This document shows positions 17,345 through 27,910 of a stretch of DNA of 64,000 nt, piece by piece. This stretch comes from Kocuria coralli. Its GTDB lineage: Bacteria; Actinomycetota; Actinomycetes; Actinomycetales; Micrococcaceae. The translations under genes were made by a program, and so were the position numbers. The first letter of the stretch is position 1. Every line of letters begins with the position of its first letter. Below the pieces are notes generated by a model. That model was not told where the DNA came from, did no database searches, and saw only the letters and a list, made by a program, of their open reading frames with translations. Location of the stretch: contig NZ_ML708614.1 in the NCBI RefSeq assembly GCF_008831305.1, positions 143,920 to 207,919 of the forward strand, given 5' to 3'.

Positions 17345-17526
17345 TTTTCCTGACCTCAGTTCGTATCGTGCGATCCGCCAGTGTCCTGGCGTCACAGGCC
17401 GTCGGCCCCCGGTCGAGCCGGCCTGCGCGATTCATGAATGACTCTATGCGAAACAGCTGAGCTTACCGTGTTGTTCCGTATTCCGCTGCGGGCATGTGCC
17501 CCGGACGGGCCTGTATTCTGTAGGCC

Positions 17527-17808
17527 ATGTCTGCCAGCAACCCAGCCCCCGCGGCACAGGCCGACGACGCCTCGCACACCTCCCCTCAGCGACCCGGTTC
17601 CGGGTTGAACCCGTGGGGCTGGCTCGCCCTGTTCCTCTTCATCACCTCCGGCATCGCCATCGTGACCATGCTGATCCTCAAGTGGACGACGGGCGGCGGA
17701 GAGGTGTGGCCGTGGTTCACGCGCTACTCGTACTTCGCGTTCCCGGCTGCTTTCCTGTGCCTGATCCTCTCGCTGCTGCACACCCTGCTCCAGAGGCGCC
17801 GGGCCTGA
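17527..17808 (+). CDS. Small two-TM membrane protein
   Basis: A 93-residue protein. A polar 27-residue N-terminus precedes the hydrophobic segments NPWGWLALFLFITSGIAIVT and YFAFPAAFLCLILSLLHTLL and a short basic tail (QRRRA). No known family recognised. TATTCT ends 7 nt before the ATG, so it is probably leaderless. It immediately precedes the helicase-associated gene and is probably co-transcribed with it. Confidence 0.65.
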   Translation: MSASNPAPAAQADDASHTSPQRPGSGLNPWGWLALFLFITSGIAIVTMLILKWTTGGGEVWPWFTRYSYFAFPAAFLCLILSLLHTLLQRRRA

Positions 17809-17813
17809 GCGCC

Positions 17814-19859
17814 TTGCCTTCGGCCTTCCTCGCAGATCTCGGGGCCCGCACCCCGCAGCAGCTCGAACGGCTCCTGACGGCTCGGCCCGACCTGGCGGCG
17901 GCCACCCCCACCTCGATCGGCGAGCTGGCGGAGCTGGCGACCGCCCGCGTCTCCCTTCAGCACGCGATCCAGTCCTTGAATCGCGTCCAGCTGGATTCCC
18001 TCGAACGGGCAGTGCTCCTGGGTCCCCAGAGCCTCCGCGACGACGACGCCCTCCGGGCTCTCGCACTGATCCATCCCGCCGGCCCAGGTGAGTCCGGCGC
18101 CCACCCCTGGGTGCTTTCACCCGGCGTGGCCGAGGCCCTCGGGCGCTACCCTGCCGGAATGGGACGCCCCGCAGCCGTCCTCCGCGCGTTGAAGTCCGCC
18201 GTGGTCCCAGCCGACTCCCGGACCTCGGAGGGTTCCGGTCCCGCGATCGACCTGGACGCCATCCCTCCCCGGCCCGCCGAGGTCCTGGCCGATTTCCGCA
18301 GGCATCCCCTGGGCTCGATCCGGGACGCGCGGCGGAAGCCCGTGCCGGATCAGCCCGAGGCACGCCCCATCGACTGGCTCCTGGCGCGCGAGGTCTTGAT
18401 AGCGGTGGACTCCCGGCATGTGGAGCTGCCCCGTGAGCTCGGGCTGGCTCTGCATCACGGCGACCCGTGGGCCGGAACCGAGTCGCATCCTCCGGCACCC
18501 GCCGGCCGGCCCGTCAGCCCCCGGGTCCGCGACAATGCGGCGATGGCAGCGGTCCCCGAACTGATCCGCGACCTCTCCGGACTGCGGAGCGAACTGGGGC
18601 AGCGGCCCCTCGAGGTGCTGCGGGCCGGTGGCGTCGGGGTGCGCGAGCGCCGCCGGCTGGCCGCCGCTCTCGACCTCGGCCAGGACCGTGCGGACCGGCT
18701 CCTGGGCTACGCGCAGCTCGGCGGCCTGGTCGAACAGGACGACCGGTCCGGAGCCTGGCGGCCCACGACGGCGCCCTGGGAGGCGCTGGAGGTTCCCACG
18801 GCCCACGGCATCCTGCTGACCGCCTGGCTGACCGCGGACTCGATCCCCGCCTCGGTGGGAGGGCACCGTGCCGACGGTTCGGTGATCACGCCGTTGACCG
18901 ACCGGACCTCGGTCCCCGACGCCGCCCCGCTGCGCCGCGCGGTGCTGACCGCCCTGCTGCACTCGGGGGACGTCGCTCCGGATCCCGCCTGGTGGGACCG
19001 CACCCTGGCGTGGCTCCGGCCGCGGCTGGCGGGCGCCCTGGCCCGGTACGGCGCCGCGCTGGTCCAGGAATGCGCGGATCTCGGCCTGACCGGTGCGGGG
19101 GCCGCCACCGACCTCGTGCGGCTCCTGCTCGACGACGGTCCCGCCGCGGTCACCGCGGCCTTGCGGGACAGGCTCCCCGCGGCGGTCGAGACGGTCGTCG
19201 TGCAGAGCGACTACACGGCCGTCGCCCACGGGACGCTGTCCCCGCAGGCCGCCGCAGACCTCCGGCTGGTGGCCGAGCCCGAGGGCCGGGGTGCAGCGGC
19301 GACGTACCGCTTCGGCGTCGCCTCGCTGCACCGTGCCCTGGACGCCGGCCACGACGCGGCATCGCTGCGGTCGCTGCTGGAGGCACGGACCGACGGCGAG
19401 CTGCCCGGCGCCCTCGAGCATCTCCTCGATGAAGCCCTCCGCACGCACGGCAACCTGCGGGTACTGGACGCCGAGCAGGTCGTGACGGGGCGGGCGGACC
19501 TCGTGGAGGCGATCGCCGGCTCGGCGGCGCTGCGCGGTTTCGAGGTGCTCAGGGCCGCTCCCGAGGTCCTGATCGTGAGGCACCGCGACGCGAAGCCCGC
19601 ACCGGGCGCGCGCAAGGACCCCCTCCGATCCGCCGTTCTGCGGGCCGCTCAGCAGACGGGCGTGGCACCCTCCACGGACGTCACGACCCATGAGATGCAC
19701 GAACCGATCGGGGAACTCGGCGGCGGCCCGCAGGAGCTCATCGGCCTGTTCCCCCTCCCCCGCTCGTCGCGCCCGGAGGTGGACGCCGAGCACATCCGCA
19801 CCGTGGCATCCCGTCTCGCGGAGACCGCCCGTACCGACCTGGAGGCATCGCATGGCTGA
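17814..19859 (+). CDS. Helicase-associated protein (XPB partner)
   Basis: About 681 residues, from a poorly defined start: TTG 17814 or CTG 17805, both just behind the upstream stop, with no clear Shine-Dalgarno. It is a helical, Leu/Ala/Arg-rich protein. The C-terminal third (LDAEQVVTGRADLVEAIAGS, then ALRGFEVLRAAPEVLIVRH) matches the helicase-associated (Helicase_C_3) domain of large actinobacterial proteins encoded next to XPB. A winged-helix-like region lies near residues 265-320. It has no Walker motifs and is not itself a helicase. Its last codons overlap the XPB gene by 8 bp, so the two are translationally coupled and probably act together in DNA repair or transcription. Confidence 0.82.
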   Translation: MPSAFLADLGARTPQQLERLLTARPDLAAATPTSIGELAELATARVSLQHAIQSLNRVQLDSLERAVLLGPQSLRDDDALRALALIHPAGPGESGAHPWVLSPGVAEALGRYPAGMGRPAAVLRALKSAVVPADSRTSEGSGPAIDLDAIPPRPAEVLADFRRHPLGSIRDARRKPVPDQPEARPIDWLLAREVLIAVDSRHVELPRELGLALHHGDPWAGTESHPPAPAGRPVSPRVRDNAAMAAVPELIRDLSGLRSELGQRPLEVLRAGGVGVRERRRLAAALDLGQDRADRLLGYAQLGGLVEQDDRSGAWRPTTAPWEALEVPTAHGILLTAWLTADSIPASVGGHRADGSVITPLTDRTSVPDAAPLRRAVLTALLHSGDVAPDPAWWDRTLAWLRPRLAGALARYGAALVQECADLGLTGAGAATDLVRLLLDDGPAAVTAALRDRLPAAVETVVVQSDYTAVAHGTLSPQAAADLRLVAEPEGRGAAATYRFGVASLHRALDAGHDAASLRSLLEARTDGELPGALEHLLDEALRTHGNLRVLDAEQVVTGRADLVEAIAGSAALRGFEVLRAAPEVLIVRHRDAKPAPGARKDPLRSAVLRAAQQTGVAPSTDVTTHEMHEPIGELGGGPQELIGLFPLPRSSRPEVDAEHIRTVASRLAETARTDLEASHG

Positions 19860-21603
19860 TGGACCCATCGTGGTGCAATCGGACCGCACCGTCCTGCTCG
19901 AGGTGGAGCATGAGCGGGCGGAAGCCGCCCGCCGCGAGCTCGCCGTCTTCGCCGACCTCGAACGAGCACCGGAACACGTCCACACCTACCGGCTGACACC
20001 GCTGGGCCTGTGGAACGCCCGGGCCGCCGGCGTCGATGCGGAGTCCGTGATCGACACCCTGCTCGAGTACTCGCGTTACCCCGTGCCGCATTCCCTGCTC
20101 ATGGACATCGACGAGACCATGGCCCGGTGGGGACGCCTGGCCCTCGAAAAGGATCCGGTCCACGGCCTGGTACTGCGCTGCGACGACTTCCCGGTCTACG
20201 AGGAGATCGCCCGGGCGAAGAAGATCGCCCCGCTGCTGGGACCGCGCATCGATCCCCGCACCACCGTGGTCCACGGCAGCAGCCGCGGAGAGCTGAAGCA
20301 GAACCTGCTCAAGCTCGGCTGGCCCGCCGACGACCGGGCCGGGTACGTGGACGGCACGCCCTATCCCATCGCGCTGTCGGAGACCGACCGGCGGACCGGT
20401 CGTCCCTGGACCCTGCGGCCGTATCAGGCCGCCGCAGCAGAGGCCTTCTGGTCCACCGGAGCCGGCACCGTGGTCCTGCCGTGCGGTGCCGGGAAGACCG
20501 TCGTGGGAGCGTCGGTGCTCGCCTCCTCCTCGACCACGGCCCTCATCCTCTGCACGTCGGCGGTCGCCGCCCGGCAGTGGCGCGACGAGCTCATGGCCCG
20601 CACCAGCCTCTCCGAGAACGAGGTCGGCGAGTACACGTCACGGACCAAGGAGATCCGGCCCGTGACCATCGCCACCTACCAGATGCTGGCCACCCGTCGC
20701 GGCGAGCTCTGGCCCCACCTCGAACTGCTCGACGGCCAGGACTGGGGCCTGATCGTCTACGACGAGGTCCATCTGCTCCCCGCCCCCGTGTTCCGCCGCA
20801 CCGCGGACATCCAGGCCCGCCGTCGCCTCGGGCTGACGGCCACCCTGGTCCGTGAGGACGGGAAGGAGGGCGAGGTCTTCTCGCTCATCGGGCCCAAGCG
20901 CTACGAGGCCTCGTGGAAGGAGATGGAAGGGCAGGGCTGGATCGCTCCGGCCGAGTGCCTGGAGGTCAGGGTGGACCTCCCCGAATCCGACCGTCTCGCC
21001 TATGCCACGGCAGAGGACGCGGACCGGTACCGGCTGGCGGCGTCCTCCCCGCTCAAGAACCAGGTCGTCAGGCGGCTCCTGCACCAGCACCCCGGCGAAC
21101 AGGCCCTGGTCATCGGCCAGTTCGTCGATCAGCTCGAGGAGCTCGGCGAGCTCCTCGACGCCCCCGTGCTGACCGGCAAGACGCCCGCCAGGAAGCGGCA
21201 GGCCCTCTACGACCGGTTCCGCGCCGGTGAGATACCCGTGCTGGTGGTCTCGAAGGTGGCCAACTTCTCCGTGGACCTGCCCTCCGCCACCGTGGCCGTG
21301 CAGGTCTCGGGCACCTTCGGCTCCCGGCAGGAGGAGGCCCAGCGCCTGGGCCGGCTCCTGCGACCGTCCCCCGGCGGCCGGCAGGCCACCTTCTACACCG
21401 TGGTGGCCCGGGACACCGTGGACATCACGTTCGCCGCCAAGCGGCAGCGCTTCCTCGCGGAGCAGGGCTATGCGTACCGGATCATCGATGCCGGGAATGT
21501 GCCGCCCTCTGCCCCGGACCGGCGGAGCGCCCCGGAAAGGGAATCCGGGCCGGCAACCGCAGGATCCGCTGAGAATACCCCTGAAGAATCCGAGGAGAAC
21601 TGA
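19852..21603 (+). CDS. XPB-type DNA repair helicase
   Basis: A 583-residue superfamily 2 helicase. An N-terminal damage-recognition-like region precedes the Q-like LRPYQAAAAEAF, Walker A CGAGKT (211-216), Walker B DEVH (304-307), motif III LTATL and the XPB-specific RED motif (334-336), then a C-terminal RecA fold with SGTFGSRQEEAQRLGRLLRP (motif VI). The RED motif and DEVH box separate XPB from RecG, UvrB or RecQ. Actinobacterial homologues unwind 3'-5' DNA in vitro; their cellular role is unsettled. The tail from residue 555 is disordered and charged. Confidence 0.9.
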   Translation: MADGPIVVQSDRTVLLEVEHERAEAARRELAVFADLERAPEHVHTYRLTPLGLWNARAAGVDAESVIDTLLEYSRYPVPHSLLMDIDETMARWGRLALEKDPVHGLVLRCDDFPVYEEIARAKKIAPLLGPRIDPRTTVVHGSSRGELKQNLLKLGWPADDRAGYVDGTPYPIALSETDRRTGRPWTLRPYQAAAAEAFWSTGAGTVVLPCGAGKTVVGASVLASSSTTALILCTSAVAARQWRDELMARTSLSENEVGEYTSRTKEIRPVTIATYQMLATRRGELWPHLELLDGQDWGLIVYDEVHLLPAPVFRRTADIQARRRLGLTATLVREDGKEGEVFSLIGPKRYEASWKEMEGQGWIAPAECLEVRVDLPESDRLAYATAEDADRYRLAASSPLKNQVVRRLLHQHPGEQALVIGQFVDQLEELGELLDAPVLTGKTPARKRQALYDRFRAGEIPVLVVSKVANFSVDLPSATVAVQVSGTFGSRQEEAQRLGRLLRPSPGGRQATFYTVVARDTVDITFAAKRQRFLAEQGYAYRIIDAGNVPPSAPDRRSAPERESGPATAGSAENTPEESEEN

Positions 21604-21606
21604 CCG

Positions 21607-22227
21607 GTGGCGAAACTGTATTTCCGCCATGGAGCCATGAACTCCGGAAAGTCCACGGCCCTTCTGCAGGCGGCCTTCAACTACGAAGAACGCGGGCAGA
21701 GAGTGCTGCTGGCCAAGGCGCGGACCGATACCAAGGGCGACGCCGATGTGGTCTCACGACTGGGGATTTCACGCACGGTGGAACTGCTGGTCTCCCCCGA
21801 GGACGACGTGCGGCAGCGCTTCCACCGGCTGGCCTCGGGCACGGAGCCCGAGGCCCTCGTGGGGAACCTGGACCTGCCGCCCGTCGCCTGCCTGCTCGTG
21901 GACGAGGCGCAGTTCCTGACCCCCGCCCAGGTGGAGGATCTCCTGCGCATCGCGGTGCTGGACGGGGTCCCGGTACTGGCCTACGGCATCCGCACCGACT
22001 TCCGCACCCGGTCCTTCCCCGGATCGGCGCGACTGCTGGAGCTCGCCCATTCCCTGGAGGAGCTCAAGACCATCTGCCGGTGCGGACGAAAGGCGATGTT
22101 CAATGCCCGCAAGGTGGACGGCCATTTCGTCTTCGCCGGCGACCAGGTCGCCATTGACGGTGACGTGAACTACGAATCCCTCTGCGCCGCTTGCTATCTT
22201 CGCTACTCGGACGGCACATTGGGATGA
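21607..22227 (+). CDS. tdk: Thymidine kinase, type II
   Basis: A 206-residue enzyme that phosphorylates thymidine with ATP for dTMP salvage. Features are the P-loop GAMNSGKST (9-17), LLVDEAQFL (Walker B with catalytic Glu), GIRTDFRTRSFPGS (lasso/substrate region), and zinc-binding Cys pairs CRCG and CAAC around residues 159-200. The GTG start at 21607 sits 3 bp after the helicase stop, with GAGGAG 9 nt upstream, so it belongs to the same transcript. Confidence 0.93.
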   Translation: MAKLYFRHGAMNSGKSTALLQAAFNYEERGQRVLLAKARTDTKGDADVVSRLGISRTVELLVSPEDDVRQRFHRLASGTEPEALVGNLDLPPVACLLVDEAQFLTPAQVEDLLRIAVLDGVPVLAYGIRTDFRTRSFPGSARLLELAHSLEELKTICRCGRKAMFNARKVDGHFVFAGDQVAIDGDVNYESLCAACYLRYSDGTLG

Positions 22228-22326
22228 CCATGGAGCGAACACCCTAAGCGGGCATCGAGTCGCCGCACAGTATCGGCAACGAATCATCACAGTTGGCTCA
22301 CAGAAAACGTGGAGAGAATCGATTTC

Positions 22327-23040
22327 GTGAATACCAAGACCCCTGAAGCCAAGCTCCTGGTCGTCGACGACGAGCCCAACATCCTCGAGCTACTGGCCAC
22401 CTCCCTGCGTTTCGCCGGGTTCGAGGTGGTCACCGCCGCCAACGGCCGCGACGCCATCGCCAAGGCCGAGCAGGAAAGCCCGGACCTGGCCGTGCTCGAC
22501 GTCATGCTCCCGGATCTTGACGGCTTCGCCGTCACCCGCAAGCTGCGCGCCGAGGGCCGGTCGTTCCCCATCGTCTTCCTGACCGCCAAGGACGACACCG
22601 ATGACAAGGTCCAGGGCCTGACCGTGGGCGGCGACGACTACGTCACCAAGCCGTTCAGCCTGGACGAGGTCGTCGCCCGCATCCGAGCCGTGCTGCGCCG
22701 CACCCAGCCGGCCGAGCACGACGATTCGCGGCTGCGCGTGGACGACCTGGTCCTCGACGACGACGCCCATGAGGTCTTCCGCGGCGAACGCGAGATCGAC
22801 CTCTCCCCCACCGAGTTCAAGCTGCTGCGCTACCTGATGCTCAACCCGAACCGGGTGCTGTCCAAGGCGCAGATCCTGGATCACGTGTGGGAGTACGACT
22901 TCAACGGCGACGCCTCGATCGTGGAGTCCTACATCTCCTACCTGCGCCGGAAGATCGACAACGACCCCGACCTCCCGCCCTTGATCCACACCAAGCGCGG
23001 CGTGGGCTACCTGTTGCGCACGGCCAGCAAGCACTCCTGA
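22327..23040 (+). CDS. Two-component response regulator, OmpR/PhoB family
   Basis: A 237-residue protein. The receiver domain has acidic pocket DDE, phospho-acceptor Asp58 (VLDVMLPD) and Lys in TKPF. The winged-helix Trans_reg_C domain (LSPTEFKLLRYLMLNPNRVL, then RRKIDND and TKRGVGYLL) binds DNA. I chose GTG 22327 (MNTKTPEAKLLVVDDEPN), which aligns with related regulators and has GGAGAG about 10 nt upstream; GTG 22309 lacks a Shine-Dalgarno sequence. It pairs with the kinase encoded 28 bp downstream. It resembles the TcrX/TrcR/MprA group, but the signal is unknown. Confidence 0.92.
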   Translation: MNTKTPEAKLLVVDDEPNILELLATSLRFAGFEVVTAANGRDAIAKAEQESPDLAVLDVMLPDLDGFAVTRKLRAEGRSFPIVFLTAKDDTDDKVQGLTVGGDDYVTKPFSLDEVVARIRAVLRRTQPAEHDDSRLRVDDLVLDDDAHEVFRGEREIDLSPTEFKLLRYLMLNPNRVLSKAQILDHVWEYDFNGDASIVESYISYLRRKIDNDPDLPPLIHTKRGVGYLLRTASKHS

Positions 23041-23068
23041 GCCGCGGCACAGGCACCGTCAAGCCCTC

Positions 23069-24859
23069 GTGGAGACCCTGGCAGCCCGCTGGAGAGCGTC
23101 ATCCCTGCGCACGCAGCTGATGGCGCTCACAGGCATGCTCCTGGCGGTCAGCATCCTGGTCACGAGCTTCGTGGCGATCTCGGTGCTGCGCGACTCGATG
23201 ATCAACTCGATCGATGGAAGCCTGAAAGGGTCGCTTCCCTCGATCTCCGCGGCCTTGATGGCCGAGATGACCGGCAGCCCCACGGAGTCGGTGCCCCATC
23301 GGGGTTACCTGCTCTCCGAGGACGGCCAGGTGATCCTCAGGATGGATGCCAGTAACAATTCCGCCGACAGCGCTTCGTCGGACGTGGACGCCGAACCCGA
23401 CCTGTCACGTTTCAACCGGGAGATGGTGGCCCAATCCGGCCAGGTGGGCATGACGGTCCCCTCCGCCGACGGCGCCGACGGATCCTGGCGAGTGACAGCG
23501 GGGGTCCAGTTAAAGACCCCGTACAGCGTGGTCGTCGCCGAGCCGCTGGGCGAGACCAACCGGCTGGTCTCCGCGATCGCCCTCCTGACCCTGAGCTTCG
23601 GCGCCGCGACGCTGATCGCGGCGCTCGTGGTGGGCTGGGTCCTGATCACCCGTGCGTTCCAGCCGTTGAAGAAGGTCGAGCAGACCGCCGCGAAGATCGC
23701 CGAGGGCGACCTGTCCCGGCGTATGGCCGGGTACAACTCGGAGACCGAGGTCGGGCAGCTCTCGATGTCCCTGAACCGGATGCTGGGCCATATCGAGGAC
23801 GCCTTCGACGCCCGAACCCGCTCCGAGGCCAAACTCCGGCAGTTCGTCGCCGACGCCTCCCACGAGCTGCGCACCCCCCTGGTCTCGATTCGCGGCTACT
23901 CGGAGCTCTACCGCCATGGTGCGCTGCACGACGAGGAGCAGGTCGCCCAGGCCATGGGACGCATCGAGTCCGAGTCCACGCGCATGACGCAGCTGGTCGA
24001 GGACCTGCTCTCACTCGCCCGCCTGGACAGCAAGCGGGAGCTGAAGACCTCCGATGTCGACCTCCTGGTCCTCGCCCACGACACCGCCGCGGACTTCGCC
24101 GCCTCCAGCCCCGACCGCAAGATCACCGTGACCGACCTCGACGACGGCCCCGCTTCTCCGGTCCGGACCCGCGGGGACGAGGCCAAGCTCCGGCAGGTCC
24201 TGGCCAACCTGATGACCAACGCAGTGCGCTACACGCCGCAGGGCAGCGACCTGGAGATCCTCATCGGCTCGGTCTCCGTGGCGGGCGCGCCGCACGACCA
24301 GCGGGTCGCAGTCGCCTCCGGGGACTCGCTCCCGGAGCGCATGGCCCAGATCAAGGTCCGTGACCACGGAGCGGGGATCAAGGGAGACGACCGGGCGAAG
24401 ATCTTCGAACGCTTCTACCGCGCGGACAGTTCGCGGACCCGGGAGACGGGCGGGACCGGCCTGGGGCTGTCCATCGTCTCGGCGGTGGTCGACCAGCACG
24501 GCGGCACCGTGGCCCTCGAGGACACCCCCGGCGGCGGCGCGACCTTCGTGGTGTCCCTGCCCAGCGTCTCCACTCCCGACTCGCCCCAGCGGACCACGGG
24601 GGAGATCCCCGTGCCCGCGCCTGGCAGCGTCCCGGAGAACCCCGCAGCCTCCACGGAGCCCGCACCCCCGGAGGACGTGGTGGATGCGACCGATGGCGCT
24701 CTTGAGGGGCGGCCCGGTACCCGCGCAGCCGAGCCCTGGGGCTCCGACACCTCCTCGACGGAGACGGCACCCGCGGACGACGGCCTTCCCCCGATCCCGG
24801 AGATCGACGACGACGATCCGGACATCATCGACGAGACCGACCAGGACCCCCGTTCCTGA
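23069..24859 (+). CDS. Sensor histidine kinase with acidic C-terminal tail
   Basis: A 596-residue membrane kinase. TM1 is near residues 18-40, with an extracytoplasmic sensor of about 125 residues, TM2 near 168-193, HAMP near 195-247, HisKA with phospho-acceptor His265 (ASHELRTPL), and HATPase_c with KIFERFYRAD and GGTGLGLSIV. After about residue 485 comes an unusual tail of about 110 residues, rich in Pro, Ala, Asp, Glu and Thr and ending in a run of acidic residues. The start is GTG 23069. It should autophosphorylate and pass phosphate to the upstream regulator. The tail is not part of the catalytic core and may be regulatory. Confidence 0.9.
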   Translation: METLAARWRASSLRTQLMALTGMLLAVSILVTSFVAISVLRDSMINSIDGSLKGSLPSISAALMAEMTGSPTESVPHRGYLLSEDGQVILRMDASNNSADSASSDVDAEPDLSRFNREMVAQSGQVGMTVPSADGADGSWRVTAGVQLKTPYSVVVAEPLGETNRLVSAIALLTLSFGAATLIAALVVGWVLITRAFQPLKKVEQTAAKIAEGDLSRRMAGYNSETEVGQLSMSLNRMLGHIEDAFDARTRSEAKLRQFVADASHELRTPLVSIRGYSELYRHGALHDEEQVAQAMGRIESESTRMTQLVEDLLSLARLDSKRELKTSDVDLLVLAHDTAADFAASSPDRKITVTDLDDGPASPVRTRGDEAKLRQVLANLMTNAVRYTPQGSDLEILIGSVSVAGAPHDQRVAVASGDSLPERMAQIKVRDHGAGIKGDDRAKIFERFYRADSSRTRETGGTGLGLSIVSAVVDQHGGTVALEDTPGGGATFVVSLPSVSTPDSPQRTTGEIPVPAPGSVPENPAASTEPAPPEDVVDATDGALEGRPGTRAAEPWGSDTSSTETAPADDGLPPIPEIDDDDPDIIDETDQDPRS

Positions 24860-24958
24860 CGGCACCGGCGATCCGTCCGCCCGGCCGCTGCGGGCGCCCG
24901 AGGTGAACCGGCACCGGGGAAAAGCAGCAGGAGGCGCCTGGACGGGCGTCCCGCCGGC

Positions 24959-25852
24959 TCAGGCCTCGGCCGTCACCTGGTGATGGCGCAGCAGCCAGTC
25001 CCCGAGTTCGTTGCGGGAGTCCTCGCGGGCCCACAGCGCTGCGTGGACGGTCACGGCGCTGCCCTCCCGGCCTCCGACCACGTGGGTCGAGACCAGCACG
25101 GCGTTGCGGCCGAGCGGCAGGACATCGACCACGTGGATATCCGCGTCGGCATCGCCCTGGTCGAGCCGGTCCGGTTCCACGGGGCGGCCGTCGGCTCCGA
25201 TCAGGACGGCACCGGGATGGACCTGGGCCGCGGGCAGGCCGTGGCGCAGTCGATGGGTCTCCATCCCCAGCACCTCCTGCTCCGGGGTGGAGCCCCGGGC
25301 CAGTGACTCCTCCTGTGCGCCCAACGCCACGAGCAGGTCCGGGTCCTGGTCCCGGGCTTCCTCAGCGGGGTCGTAGGGGTCGGGATCGTGGGTGCCGAGG
25401 CCCGGGCCGGCGTCGACCGGGGCGCCCGCCTGGAAGGCCCGCGCTGCGGCATTGGCGCGGGCGTCGGCTGCCTCGTTCATCTCGTGCCCGGCATGGCCCT
25501 TGACCCACTCGAAGCTGACGTCCCGTCCTTTCATGGCGGTGTCCAGGGCCTTCATGAGCTCGACGTTGCCCACGGGCTTGCCGTCGGCCTTCTTCCAGCC
25601 CTTCTTCTTCCATCCCGGCATCCATTTGGTGATGGAGTTGATCACGTACTGGCTGTCGCACAGCACCTTGAGGGGCTCCCTGACATCCGCGGTGGCCTCC
25701 AGCAGGTCCAGGACGGCCTTGAGCTCGCCCATGTTGTTGGTGCCGTGGGCCCAGCCCCCCGCGTGCCAGCGGTCGTCGTCGATGTACCAGGCCCACCCCG
25801 CGGGTCCGGGATTGCCCAGGGCCGAGCCGTCAGCTGCTGCGATGATCGTCAT
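24959..25852 (-). CDS. rnhA: Ribonuclease HI with C-terminal extra domain
   Basis: A 297-residue protein. Residues 1-140 are a full RNase HI domain that degrades the RNA strand of RNA-DNA hybrids. The active-site set is Asp8, Glu43, Asp66 and Asp130, with the His-loop GHAGHEMNEAAD. The handle GWKKKGWKKADGKPVGN is present, so it can bind hybrids without a partner. Residues about 170-297 form an added domain (LVALGAQEESLARGSTPEQE and a beta-rich second half) that looks like an NTF2/DUF4440-type fold; that assignment is tentative. It converges with the sensor kinase gene. Confidence 0.88.
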   Translation of the reverse strand: MTIIAAADGSALGNPGPAGWAWYIDDDRWHAGGWAHGTNNMGELKAVLDLLEATADVREPLKVLCDSQYVINSITKWMPGWKKKGWKKADGKPVGNVELMKALDTAMKGRDVSFEWVKGHAGHEMNEAADARANAAARAFQAGAPVDAGPGLGTHDPDPYDPAEEARDQDPDLLVALGAQEESLARGSTPEQEVLGMETHRLRHGLPAAQVHPGAVLIGADGRPVEPDRLDQGDADADIHVVDVLPLGRNAVLVSTHVVGGREGSAVTVHAALWAREDSRNELGDWLLRHHQVTAEA

Positions 25853-25920
25853 GGCATCACTTTCCCACGAACCTCGGACACGCCTCGCAGATGTCGGATG
25901 GTGGAGGCACCACGCACCAC

Positions 25921-25956
25921 GAGGGGCCGTCCGCCCTCTCGGACGAACGGCCCCTC
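25921..25956 (-). terminator. Probable groEL transcription terminator
   Basis: A GC-rich stem (GAGGGGCCG at 25921-25929 pairing with 25948-25956, plus further internal pairing) lies 58 bp after the groEL stop. There is no T-tract downstream on the minus strand. Confidence 0.45.
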
Positions 25957-26014
25957 GCGCATGCTCGGACCGGGCGGTGCCGGTCGAGCGGCGATGATCA
26001 GCCGAGCGGCTGGA

Positions 26015-27745
<1,731 letters not shown>

Positions 27746-27810
27746 TCACCGGATGCAGCTGAGTTCACTCACCGTGCCGGGGGCCCGCTCCGCGGCCGCA
27801 GCATGGCCAC

Positions 27811-27837
27811 TTAGCAGTCCACTCGACTGAGTGCTAA
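27811..27837. promoter_or_regulatory. CIRCE operator (HrcA site), promoter-proximal copy
   Basis: TTAGCAGTC-N9-GAGTGCTAA; one base differs from the perfect consensus TTAGCACTC-N9-GAGTGCTAA. It sits just downstream of the -10, where HrcA would block transcription of groEL. Confidence 0.9.
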
Positions 27838-27842
27838 CAGAC

Positions 27843-27872
27843 ATTATTGGCACTCTGCCCAGGTGAGTGCAA
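27843..27872 (-). promoter_or_regulatory. groEL promoter
   Basis: On the minus strand TTGCAC (27867-27872) and AATAAT (27843-27848) are 18 nt apart. The -35 lies inside the distal CIRCE and the proximal CIRCE follows the -10, which is the usual arrangement at HrcA-controlled promoters. It leaves a leader of about 190 nt. Confidence 0.65.
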
Positions 27873-27873
27873 A
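27847..27873. promoter_or_regulatory. CIRCE operator (HrcA site), promoter-distal copy
   Basis: TTGGCACTC-N9-GAGTGCAAA: both inner 6-bp GCACTC/GAGTGC arms are perfect, with divergence in the outer bases. It overlaps the -35 of the groEL promoter. Confidence 0.8.
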
Positions 27874-27910
27874 CTATCCGCGCCGTTGCCCCGGGGTGTT
27901 CACCGCGGGC

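Noticed and set aside
18117..19985. A 622-codon minus-strand frame opposite the helicase-associated gene
   Set aside because: The plus-strand protein shows helicase-associated domain similarity and couples to the XPB gene; the minus-strand product is low-complexity.
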